From positions 1-64,000 of the forward strand of contig DKUR01000019.1 of assembly GCA_002490775.1 (NCBI GenBank): a stretch of 64,000 bases of DNA, given 5' to 3'. The notes beneath the pieces were generated by a model, which made no database searches, was not told where the DNA came from, and saw only the letters and a list, made by a program, of their open reading frames with translations. A program made the position numbers and the translations under genes. The DNA is from Lachnospiraceae bacterium UBA7199 (GTDB taxonomy: Bacteria > Bacillota > Clostridia > Lachnospirales > Lachnospiraceae). Of the stretch, positions 34,255 through 42,035 are shown one piece after another; position 1 is the first letter of the stretch, and each line of letters begins with the position of its first letter.

Positions 34255-34482
34255 TCAGCTTGCCATAACAAAATGATTTAGAGTGTCTTCAAACTGAGAA
34301 TCATATCCATTGTAAGATACAGTTAATGTCTGATTCAAATCAAGCCCTAATACTCCAACAATTGATTTTGCGTCCACAATAAAACTATTGTAATAAACGT
34401 CAATATCAAAATCACATTTTGAAGCTGCCTCAACAAAAGCACTTACTTCATCCAATCTCAATTTAATTCTGCGCTGCATCAT
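34255..34482 (-). CDS. HPr-like protein lacking the active-site His
   Basis: A 75-residue protein with the HPr fold pattern: EAASKCDFDIDVYYNSFIVDAKSIVGVLGLDL matches the region around regulatory Ser46 of HPr (KSI), and the rest aligns by length. The loop that would carry phosphorylatable His15 (GIHARPA) is absent, the sequence going straight from IKLRLDE to VSAFVEAA. It therefore cannot relay PTS phosphate, and resembles Crh, which keeps Ser46 but not His15. ATG 34482 is chosen because AAAGGTGA is six bases before; a GTG at 34491 is also in frame. Monocistronic, with its own terminator. Confidence 0.75.
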   Translation of the reverse strand: MMQRRIKLRLDEVSAFVEAASKCDFDIDVYYNSFIVDAKSIVGVLGLDLNQTLTVSYNGYDSQFEDTLNHFVMAS

Positions 34483-34680
34483 ACTTATCACCTTTCTTTC
34501 TCCTTACAAATGCAGGTTGTGAAAACGTTTTCTTTTACTTGAAGCAAGATTACCACTAAGCAAAACATTTGTAAAGTACTTTTTTTAGAACAATTTTCTA
34601 ATTTTAGTCATATAATAGCATTTTGTACAATATCTTCCTCTGAAAATATATTGTTTACAAAAAATTTGACTATTATACTG

Positions 34681-35454
34681 CTATTTCTGCTGAAATTCTG
34701 TCATATACTCACGATATCTGATCGGTAGCATATTTCTCTGGAGCTTATAATTTCTACGCTCCTTTATTGCTATCGTATGAAAAAAGCAGCCAAAAAGTTC
34801 ACTGTATTTTTTCTCTCCCTCTGAAAAATTATGTTCCGCCTGACTGATTATTTCATCTCCGTATACGAGATACCACTCCTTTCCTGCCGGATGCATGGCA
34901 TATATATTCCTGATTTCGTCATAAATAACAAAATTTTCAAGTGGAAGCCTGTCTGCAAAATGTGGAACAATAAAGGTCAGTACATTATTTTTCGGTCCAA
35001 TCACTGCATACAGTATTCCATTTTCAAATTCCTTAAACCTTAAAAATTCCACATGATAATGGGCTTCATTTGCCGTAAATCTGGCCAGTTCAAACACTTT
35101 GTGAATGTATGGATTCTGCAGGCATCCCATCACCTGACGTTTGTTCTTCATACAAAGTCCTGATACCACTGTCTTATAAACAGCTTCTCCTTTGTCCCTA
35201 TCCTGGGCTGCCAGCGCCCGGCAGATAGATAGATAAGCTTCTTCTCCAAATTCTCTGATGATCGTCCCTGCAACCTTAGAAGCCTTCTTTTCATCTGTCT
35301 GGCAAGTCTCATAAACTGCAAACAACCGGTAGTTTTCCTCTTCACCAACGCAAATATGAATCTGCTCATGAGGTTTCTTTTTCAGATAAGCATTATAAAT
35401 TCCAGTAAAGATTCCTTCCAAAGAATCCTCGCAAATCAGATAACATTCTTCCAA
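34681..35454 (-). CDS. TIGR03915-family DNA repair protein (DUF4130 type)
   Basis: A 257-residue protein that I recognise as the TIGR03915 partner: it opens YLICEDSLEGIFTGIYNAY and contains a DUF4130-type region. It is nearly always encoded next to a TIGR03916 radical SAM protein, as here, where its start overlaps the upstream gene's end by 19 bases. The pair is proposed to act in DNA modification or repair, but the chemistry is not established. LexA-type boxes precede the operon, so it should be DNA-damage induced. Confidence 0.82.
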   Translation of the reverse strand: MEECYLICEDSLEGIFTGIYNAYLKKKPHEQIHICVGEEENYRLFAVYETCQTDEKKASKVAGTIIREFGEEAYLSICRALAAQDRDKGEAVYKTVVSGLCMKNKRQVMGCLQNPYIHKVFELARFTANEAHYHVEFLRFKEFENGILYAVIGPKNNVLTFIVPHFADRLPLENFVIYDEIRNIYAMHPAGKEWYLVYGDEIISQAEHNFSEGEKKYSELFGCFFHTIAIKERRNYKLQRNMLPIRYREYMTEFQQK

Positions 35455-36737
35455 TTTCTTATCTCCTCTTGATCATCATCAAACAAAGAAAGCTGTTTAT
35501 AGGTCATGCCATCCCTGTCAAAGGGTAGTTTTTCTTTATTGGAAAGAAGATTACGGGTAATATAATCTTCCTCTATTTTGGTAGGGTACATCATCTTTCC
35601 ACTGCAGGTTATAAAATAAAGCGCCCGCTTTAGAGTAACCCCTATTTTCTTTAAATCATCAAAATTAAGATTTCCATTCCGCCTTGCCCTAACGATCCGC
35701 TGCGCACTTTTCACTCCAATACCGGGAACACGCAGGATCATATGATAATCCGCCCTATTGATTTCCACTGGGAACTGCTCCAAATGACGCAGCGCCCAAT
35801 CCGCTTTAGGATCCAGCAGTATGTTAAAATTGGGCTTGTCCTCGCTTAAAAGTTCCCCTGCCTCAAAACCGTAAAAACGCAGCAGCCAGTCTGCCTGATA
35901 CAGTCTGTGTTCCCGAAGCAGAGGCGGGCCTCCTGGCAGGGCAGGCAGTTCCTTATCTTCATTCACACTTACAAAAGCAGAATAATATACCCTCTTTAAA
36001 TCAAACTTCTTATACAGATTTTCTGCAACCATCATAATCTGATAATCACTCTCCGGCGTTGCCCCCACAATCATCTGTGTTGATTGGCCTGCCGGTACAA
36101 AAGAAGGTGTATTCCGATACAAAACAAGTTCATTTTTATTCTGGATGATTCCCTGCTGGATCTGCCGCATAGGAGTAAGAATATTCCTGCGGTGTTTATT
36201 GGGGGCCAGCCGCTTTAGTCCCTCCGCTGTTGGAAGTTCCAAATTAACACTCATCCGGTCCGCCAAAAGCCCCAGCCTATTTACAATCTCCGGATCAGCT
36301 CCCGGAATTGCCTTGACATGAATATATCCCTGAAACCGGTATAAGGTGCGCAGCTTATGTACTGCCTCATAGATCAGCTCCATTGTATAGGTAGGACTAT
36401 AAAGAATACCTGAACTTAAGAATAAACCTTCGATATAATTTCTTCTATAAAACTGGATTGTCAGTTCACAAATTTCATCCGGCGTAAAGGAAGCTCTGGG
36501 CACATCATTTGACTTTCTGTTAATGCAATATTTACAATCATAAATGCATTCATTGGTAAAAAGAATCTTAAGCAGGGAAATGCATCTTCCATCTGCTCCA
36601 AAGCTGTGGCAGATTCCTGCTGCAAGTGTATTTCCGATTCCCGTACCGTCTCCTCTGCGCCCCACACCGCTGGAGGAACAGGAAACATCATATTTCGCCG
36701 CATCTGAAAGAATTTTCAGTTTCTCCATAATGGACAT
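35436..36737 (-). CDS. TIGR03916-family radical SAM DNA repair protein
   Basis: About 433 residues. The radical SAM cluster motif is CIYDCKYC (CxxxCxxC). The start of the mature family is MSIMEKLKILSDAAKYDVSCSSSGV, so I place the start at ATG 36737 rather than the long reading from 36872, which would run through the promoter and a LexA box. Near the C-terminus a helix-hairpin-helix (RVPGIGVKSAQRIVRARR) suggests DNA binding. It leads the operon with TIGR03915. The exact reaction is unknown. Confidence 0.85.
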   Translation of the reverse strand: MSIMEKLKILSDAAKYDVSCSSSGVGRRGDGTGIGNTLAAGICHSFGADGRCISLLKILFTNECIYDCKYCINRKSNDVPRASFTPDEICELTIQFYRRNYIEGLFLSSGILYSPTYTMELIYEAVHKLRTLYRFQGYIHVKAIPGADPEIVNRLGLLADRMSVNLELPTAEGLKRLAPNKHRRNILTPMRQIQQGIIQNKNELVLYRNTPSFVPAGQSTQMIVGATPESDYQIMMVAENLYKKFDLKRVYYSAFVSVNEDKELPALPGGPPLLREHRLYQADWLLRFYGFEAGELLSEDKPNFNILLDPKADWALRHLEQFPVEINRADYHMILRVPGIGVKSAQRIVRARRNGNLNFDDLKKIGVTLKRALYFITCSGKMMYPTKIEEDYITRNLLSNKEKLPFDRDGMTYKQLSLFDDDQEEIRNWKNVI

Positions 36738-36824
36738 ATTTTCTTTTGACATAAGTGCACTTTGCAGACCAGGCTGCCTGCCTCCTGTGCTTAAAATAAA
36801 ATTGCTTTCCACAGCCGCGTACCT

Positions 36825-36838
36825 CGAACATTTGTTTG
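36825..36838. promoter_or_regulatory. LexA (SOS) box downstream of the repair-operon promoter
   Basis: CGAAC ATTT GTTTG, one mismatch in the right half from the Gram-positive LexA consensus CGAAC-N4-GTTCG. It directly follows the -10 box. Confidence 0.75.
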
Positions 36839-36843
36839 TTCTT

Positions 36844-36872
36844 ATCATATCACGCAGCAAGGCAGAAAGCAA
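36844..36872 (-). promoter_or_regulatory. Promoter of the TIGR03916/TIGR03915 operon
   Basis: Minus strand TTGCTT (36867-36872) and TATGAT (36844-36849), 17-base spacer, flanked on both sides by LexA-type boxes. Confidence 0.75.
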
Positions 36873-36882
36873 TACCTTTTTT

Positions 36883-36896
36883 CGAACATTAGTTCT
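36883..36896. promoter_or_regulatory. LexA (SOS) box upstream of the repair-operon promoter
   Basis: CGAAC ATTA GTTCT, one mismatch from consensus, 10 bases upstream of the -35. It also lies just past the rarA stop codon. Confidence 0.75.
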
Positions 36897-36897
36897 T

Positions 36898-38214
36898 TTA
36901 TTTTTTAAACGCTTTAATCTTCTCCAGCTTCTCCTTGATCTTTGCCTCTTCCCCCTGTTCCCCAGGTATATAATATTCCCTGCCCTCCAATGACTCTGGC
37001 AGACATTTCATACTTGTCAGCTTCTCTTTCGTATCATGGGCATACTGATACCCCTCTCCATAATGCAATTCCTGCATAAGCTCTGTAACGCCATTTCTGA
37101 TTTGAAGTGGTACCGGTTCAGTCAACATATTTTTTGCATCCTCTTTTGCTCTTTCATACCCTATGTATAAAGCATTGGATTTAGGCGCCATAGAAAGGTA
37201 AACCACTGCATGACTTAAGTTCACATTACATTCAGGCATTCCATTAAAATGACATGCCTGATATGCGGCAACTGCCACCTGAATGGCATTAGAATCCGCC
37301 ATTCCCACATCTTCACTGGCAAATCTTATAAGACGTCTTGCAACATAAAGGGGATCTTCTCCTGCTTCTAACATTCTTGCCAGCCAGTAAATGGCTGCAT
37401 CTGGATCACTATTTCTCATTGACTTATGCAGTGCAGAAATCAAATTATAATGTTCCTCTCCTGCTCTGTCATAGAGAAGCATTTTCTTTCCCATACACTG
37501 CTCTAAAAGCTCCCCCTTGACAGTAATGGAACCATCCAGCTCTATCTGCCCGTTAAGCACTGCCATATCCAGTGTATTAAGCGCTGTTCTGGCATCACCA
37601 TCTGAGAAAGAGGCAATTGCATTTAACAGAGTTTCTTCTATATGAATCACGCTGCCTCCCAGGCCCCTTTGATCTTTCAATGCATTGTGAAGCAATTTTA
37701 AAATGTCTTGTCTGGTCAATGCCTGAAGCACAAATACCTTACACCTGGATAAAAGCGCAGAATTAATTTCAAAGGAAGGATTTTCTGTAGTTGCGCCAAT
37801 CAAAATAATACTGCCCTTTTCCACATAAGGAAGAAATGCGTCCTGCTGGGCTTTGTTAAAGCGGTGAATCTCATCTACAAATACAATGGTTTTCAACCCC
37901 ATCATGCGGTCATTTTCTGCCTGCTTCATTACATCCTTGATTTCCTTGATTCCACTGGTAACAGCACTGAAATCAACAAATGACGAGCGTGTCATATGAG
38001 CAATGATCCTAGCCAGCGTAGTTTTTCCCACACCAGGAGGCCCCCAGAATATCATGGATGATATCCAGTCTTCATCCAGCATTTTCCTTAGGATTTTCCC
38101 TTTTCCCACCAAATGTTCCTGTCCAATATAATCTTCAAGCGTCTGGGGGCGCAGCCTGCTGGCAAGGGGGGCATTTCTGTTAGCTTCTTCTGAAAAAAGC
38201 GATAGCTGCTCCAT
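36898..38214 (-). CDS. rarA: Replication-associated recombination protein RarA (MgsA)
   Basis: A 438-residue AAA+ ATPase related to the clamp loader, acting at stalled replication forks. It opens MEQLSLFSEEANRNAPLASRLRPQTLEDYIGQEHL; Walker A is GPPGVGKTT, Walker B is FVDEIHRF, and sensor 1 is GATTENPSFE. The C-terminal MgsA domain includes LARMLEAGEDPLYVARRLIRFASEDVG. Full length for the family. A LexA-type box directly after its -10 implies SOS induction. Confidence 0.95.
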   Translation of the reverse strand: MEQLSLFSEEANRNAPLASRLRPQTLEDYIGQEHLVGKGKILRKMLDEDWISSMIFWGPPGVGKTTLARIIAHMTRSSFVDFSAVTSGIKEIKDVMKQAENDRMMGLKTIVFVDEIHRFNKAQQDAFLPYVEKGSIILIGATTENPSFEINSALLSRCKVFVLQALTRQDILKLLHNALKDQRGLGGSVIHIEETLLNAIASFSDGDARTALNTLDMAVLNGQIELDGSITVKGELLEQCMGKKMLLYDRAGEEHYNLISALHKSMRNSDPDAAIYWLARMLEAGEDPLYVARRLIRFASEDVGMADSNAIQVAVAAYQACHFNGMPECNVNLSHAVVYLSMAPKSNALYIGYERAKEDAKNMLTEPVPLQIRNGVTELMQELHYGEGYQYAHDTKEKLTSMKCLPESLEGREYYIPGEQGEEAKIKEKLEKIKAFKK

Positions 38215-38252
38215 AAAATATCTCCTTTAAATAGATCTGCACTTGTTGCATT

Positions 38253-38266
38253 CGAACATTTGTTTA
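38253..38266. promoter_or_regulatory. LexA (SOS) box before rarA
   Basis: CGAAC ATTT GTTTA, two mismatches in the right half, directly downstream of the rarA -10. Confidence 0.7.
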
Positions 38267-38267
38267 C

Positions 38268-38296
38268 ATGGTAACATATGCTTCTTTCAAAGTCAA
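38268..38296 (-). promoter_or_regulatory. rarA promoter
   Basis: Minus strand TTGACT (38291-38296) and TACCAT (38268-38273), 17-base spacer. Confidence 0.65.
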
Positions 38297-38314
38297 CTGC
38301 CCCCTGCAAGCATA

Positions 38315-38350
38315 AAAGCCCTTTACCGGTATACTCCGGTAAAGGGCTTT
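38315..38350 (-). terminator. Terminator after the third chemoreceptor gene
   Basis: A 15-base stem AAAGCCCTTTACCGG / CCGGTAAAGGGCTTT (38315-38329, 38336-38350) with a six-base loop; T-run on the minus strand. Confidence 0.9.
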
Positions 38351-38406
38351 AACACTTTACTTTTACTCTATCCAGCTAATATAATTTCACCACGCTGCCA
38401 ACTCAC

Positions 38407-40101
38407 TTATTCTAATACAAACCGGCCAACCAATTCATCCAACATTGTTGCCTGTGCTGATAATTCTTCGCTGGTTGCAGAAGCCTCCTGGGCAGTTGCT
38501 GCATTGCTCTGTACTACTTCGGAAATCTGGTTGACGCCTGTTTCAGCCTGGCGCATTGCTTCCGTCTGATCCCCTACCATAACCTTTAAGTTCTTAGAGA
38601 AATCTGCAATCTGCTTAATTCCTTCTACAACAGATTCAATTGCATTTGCTGCACGTTCTGCAGAAGAGTTTCCATCTGAAATTTCTTTCAAAGAGCCTTC
38701 TATCAATTCTCTTGTATCAACTGCTGCCTTGGCGCTTTGATCGGCCAGTTCTCTGATCTGATCAGCTACAACTGCAAATCCGCGTCCTGCTTCCCCAGCT
38801 CTTGCTGCCTCTATGGAAGCATTTAAAGATAACAAATTAGTCTGTGCTGCAATGGATTCAATTTCGGAAATAATATTTCCAATCTTAGTGGAAGTATCAT
38901 TAATTCTTTCCATTGCTTTCATCATTGTATGCATTTCATCCTTGCTGTGATCTGCTTCACTTGCATACTGCTGTGCCTTTGCATAAGAATCATCTGCGCT
39001 TTCCGCACTCTTTTCCATACCTTCTGTAATATCGGAAATCGTTGCATGAAGTTCCTGTACTGCCAATGCCTGATCTGTTGCACCCTCTGCAAGGCTCTGT
39101 GATGCAGTTGCTAAATCTCCTGAACCGTCAGATACCTGCTTGGCAGCTTCGCCAATTGCAACCAAAGTATCTTTCATTTGATTTCTCATGGTACGCATGG
39201 ATTCATATAATTTTTGGAAATCTCCGGTATATCTGTCTGGTACTTTAGACTTCACTGCATAATTGCCATCAGCCATCTCGCCTAAAACTTCACCGATATC
39301 GCCAATTACCACATTCAGATTGTCTGCCATCAGTATAACATCTTTGTTCATTTCCTCAACTTCATCCCCGGTGTCCACTTCCGGGAACTCTGAAGAAAGG
39401 TCTCCTGATGCAAATGTTTTAAGGCGCTCTCCTAATCTTCCTAAAGGATCTGCAATGCTCCTCGCCATGCCTTTTCCTATTTTGAGTGCTAATAACATTG
39501 CGATTACAATCATAACTACTATCACTGCCATTAAAACAGCATCAATTATTGTCAACGTTGCAGATAAATCATTTCCTTCATTCACTTTTACATTTAAAAG
39601 GCTTTCCAGCTTCGTGTAAATGCTGTTATATTCATCTGCCAGCTCATTAATGGCTCTTTCCTGGGCCTGGGCACAAATTTCCCTGTCTGTGGTTGCCCCC
39701 AGCTCCATGATCTCGGCATCTAACTTCCAATAATCGTCCAGCTCTGCCTTGATCTCATCATAAGTCTTTCTACCATCTGTTGAAACAATTGTTTTTTCCA
39801 CCTGTGCAAAATACTCAGTAAACTTTGCTTTTCCCTCTTCATGCTGTTTCACTAAGGTAGCAATTGCGTCTGCATCATCATAGCCAATGGTTCCCCGAAG
39901 GGACGATCTTGCATCTGCAAATTCAAACAATGCCTTTCCAATATCGCCCTGTGCAAAACCAAAATTGGTAAGCGCATAAGAATACCTATTGGATATAACA
40001 ATAAGTGCAATCAAACCTACAATTGCCGCAGTAGCCGCAATTGAAGCTACTTTGAAAAAAGAGCTTGTCAGCTTTTTTTCAATATTTTCTTTCTTTTTCA
40101 T
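38407..40101 (-). CDS. Methyl-accepting chemotaxis protein (four-helix-bundle sensor)
   Basis: A 564-residue chemoreceptor. TM1 (about 17-38) and TM2 (about 190-210) flank a helical four-helix-bundle-like sensor without Cache strands (FEFADARSSLRGTIGYDDADA). A HAMP domain and a second HAMP-like stretch follow, then the signalling tip IAAQTNLLSLNASIEAARAGEAGRGFAVVA. AAGGAGAGG precedes the ATG. Ligand unknown; it is the third chemoreceptor in the window. Confidence 0.93.
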   Translation of the reverse strand: MKKKENIEKKLTSSFFKVASIAATAAIVGLIALIVISNRYSYALTNFGFAQGDIGKALFEFADARSSLRGTIGYDDADAIATLVKQHEEGKAKFTEYFAQVEKTIVSTDGRKTYDEIKAELDDYWKLDAEIMELGATTDREICAQAQERAINELADEYNSIYTKLESLLNVKVNEGNDLSATLTIIDAVLMAVIVVMIVIAMLLALKIGKGMARSIADPLGRLGERLKTFASGDLSSEFPEVDTGDEVEEMNKDVILMADNLNVVIGDIGEVLGEMADGNYAVKSKVPDRYTGDFQKLYESMRTMRNQMKDTLVAIGEAAKQVSDGSGDLATASQSLAEGATDQALAVQELHATISDITEGMEKSAESADDSYAKAQQYASEADHSKDEMHTMMKAMERINDTSTKIGNIISEIESIAAQTNLLSLNASIEAARAGEAGRGFAVVADQIRELADQSAKAAVDTRELIEGSLKEISDGNSSAERAANAIESVVEGIKQIADFSKNLKVMVGDQTEAMRQAETGVNQISEVVQSNAATAQEASATSEELSAQATMLDELVGRFVLE

Positions 40102-40444
40102 GAATAAAACCTCTCCTTCTACTGAATTCCAGCTTTCCCTTCGACGCTCTTTGTACTGTCATCTTTCCGCTTTATCAGCATAGCGGTATTTCCCCTTATT
40201 TTACCCCCCGATCAAAAAAGTGATGACCGAATTTTCCTCATCCTTTTATGTCTTTTTAAGAAAACTGTCCCAGTAGCTGCTGCAATAAGGTCTTATCAGG
40301 AATAATTTAATTAAATACCAATATGCCAACAAATATGTACAAATTATCTAAGTGGTAAATAGCATCTAATTAAATTATAATCATTTTTGACAAATATTCA
40401 ATACCCTAACCCCATTTGCGACTCCTAAATATTCCACTTTTTTT
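40102..40444. other. 343-bp leader region of the chemoreceptor gene
   Basis: It contains a plausible minus-strand promoter, TTGAAT (40396-40401) and TATAAT (40374-40379) with a 16-base spacer, giving a leader of about 265 bases. A GATAAG-ACC-TTATTGC dyad lies near 40284-40300. The long leader is unexplained; I compared it with c-di-GMP riboswitches and did not find the conserved core. Confidence 0.4.
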
Positions 40445-41545
40445 CTATTTATCCATCTCAAAATTTGTATTCGTTACACTGCTGGTCTGCTCTGTCCTGG
40501 TTTCCTTCAACTGTACTGATCCGGTATAAGTACATCCAATTGTCAGAAGCATTATAGTAACCATAATAGTCAATGAAAATATGCTGTTTTTTTGCTCTCC
40601 TGCAATAAATTCAATTCTTTTTTTCATAAACTTTTTCCCTGAAGCCATCATTGCTGCTGCTCGAGACAGACCATGCTTCCCCTTTGCATATGTCATCATA
40701 TCAAGAAGTGTCTCTCCGTAAAAACAGCGTTTTGACTCATCAAGTCTTTTTATGCATCCGGCATCACAGGCCAGCTCTCCATCCTGTATGGACAATTTGG
40801 CGCAAAGCCATACCAAGGGATTGTACCAGTTTACGATCAGACAGATGATTCTCAAAAAAGCCCATATATGGTCTTTTTGTCTATAATGAATCAATTCATG
40901 TTCCAAAATATATGCAAGCTTCTCTTCCTCCATTAGGCATATGCTCTTTTCAGGAATATAAATAGCAGGAAAAATCCCAAACAAACAAGGCGAAGCCAGC
41001 TCATCTCCTGCAAGAAATACCGATATAATCCGCCTGCCTGCTGCTGCTTTAGTTAAACTTTTTCTTGATAAACGAAGGAAACTATAAAAAGAAATATTTT
41101 TCCACAGAAAAATGATAGCTGTGACTGCCATACCTGCCACCCACACTATCCCTGCAAATTGTCTTATCCTTCCAAACAAAGTTCCTGCCCACTGCCACTT
41201 TAACTCTATATATTCTTCTCCTGTTTCTTCCTTACCCCCAATAGCTGCATTGCTCTCTTTAAAAATTTTCTCATAATACGCCCGGTACTGCTGCTGCTTG
41301 TACTCCCTGTCCTGCCTTTCTTCCTCCTGTGCAAGCAAACTGCTTCCCATGCGCCATACATTTGTATTCATAATACTGATTGGGCTAAAAAGGAGCATTC
41401 CCGGCATCAGAAGACGCACCGCTACAATCAGCCACAAAGCATAAATAAAAATGGGACTAACTCTTTTTTGAAACAGTGCCCTGATGGCCAGCACTATAAG
41501 GATCAGCACAGAACAAACCACTACTTTCGTCAGCACGTCAATCAC
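40445..41545 (-). CDS. BlaR1/MecR1-type M56 peptidase without sensor domain
   Basis: A 366-residue integral membrane metallopeptidase. The zinc motif HELIHYRQKDH (HExxH type, about residue 214) sits in a cytoplasmic loop between membrane helices. Classical BlaR1 has a C-terminal penicillin-binding sensor of about 250 residues; here the protein ends shortly after the M56 core with one last membrane helix, so the sensor is absent and the inducing signal is unknown. Its start overlaps the BlaI-like gene by four bases. Confidence 0.88.
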   Translation of the reverse strand: MIDVLTKVVVCSVLILIVLAIRALFQKRVSPIFIYALWLIVAVRLLMPGMLLFSPISIMNTNVWRMGSSLLAQEEERQDREYKQQQYRAYYEKIFKESNAAIGGKEETGEEYIELKWQWAGTLFGRIRQFAGIVWVAGMAVTAIIFLWKNISFYSFLRLSRKSLTKAAAGRRIISVFLAGDELASPCLFGIFPAIYIPEKSICLMEEEKLAYILEHELIHYRQKDHIWAFLRIICLIVNWYNPLVWLCAKLSIQDGELACDAGCIKRLDESKRCFYGETLLDMMTYAKGKHGLSRAAAMMASGKKFMKKRIEFIAGEQKNSIFSLTIMVTIMLLTIGCTYTGSVQLKETRTEQTSSVTNTNFEMDK

Positions 41546-41925
41546 CTGTCCTTTCTTTCTGCTTTATGTAAAATCTGCTTCAACTCTTCTATATCCCGTT
41601 CCGTCAGAGAGTGATTTTCTACAAAGGTATTGACCAGCATCCCAAGGCTTCCCCCGTAGGTACGCTTTAAAAAAGATTCTGTCTCCTTTAAAACAACTGT
41701 TTCCCGCAAAACATCTGTAAAATACTGTCTTGCCTTTTCCCCATCTTCATGCCTGACAAACCCCTTTTCCTGCATCCGGCGCAGCAGAGTATTAGTGGTG
41801 CTCTTGCTCCACCCTTGCTTTTCCTTCATTTCATGCACAAGCTGCATTAAGGTCTTTGGCTGACTTTGCCATAACGCCTCCATTATGCACCATTCAGAAT
41901 TGTTTAAACTAATACTTTCATTCAT
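41542..41925 (-). CDS. BlaI/MecI/CopY family repressor
   Basis: A 127-residue winged-helix repressor. The DNA-binding core reads EWCIMEALWQSQPKTLMQLVHEMKEKQGWSKSTTNTLLRRMQEKGFV. The usual mechanism is cleavage by the partner M56 peptidase. A nearly perfect inverted repeat overlaps its promoter and carries BlaI-like GACA-NN-TGTA halves. The operon is repressor then peptidase with a four-base overlap. Confidence 0.93.
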   Translation of the reverse strand: MNESISLNNSEWCIMEALWQSQPKTLMQLVHEMKEKQGWSKSTTNTLLRRMQEKGFVRHEDGEKARQYFTDVLRETVVLKETESFLKRTYGGSLGMLVNTFVENHSLTERDIEELKQILHKAERKDR

Positions 41926-41949
41926 AGAAATTCTCCCTCACGCAAAAAC

Positions 41950-42006
41950 AGGTTGACAAATGTAACACATGGATATCATATCATTTTGTGTTACATCTGT
42001 CAACCT
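41950..42006. promoter_or_regulatory. BlaI-type operator with promoter
   Basis: Arms 41950-41969 (AGGTTGACAAATGTAACACA) and 41987-42006 match in 19 of 20 bases in inverse orientation. On the minus strand TTGACA (41998-42003) and TATGAT (41975-41980) have a 17-base spacer, so the right arm covers the -35 and the left arm follows the -10. Confidence 0.85.
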
Positions 42007-42035
42007 ATAAAGTATTGAAACCTGTAAAGTATAAA

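Noticed and set aside
40102..40444. c-di-GMP riboswitch before the chemoreceptor
   Set aside because: The conserved GCACAGGGCAAACC core was not found; only a long leader and a promoter were seen.
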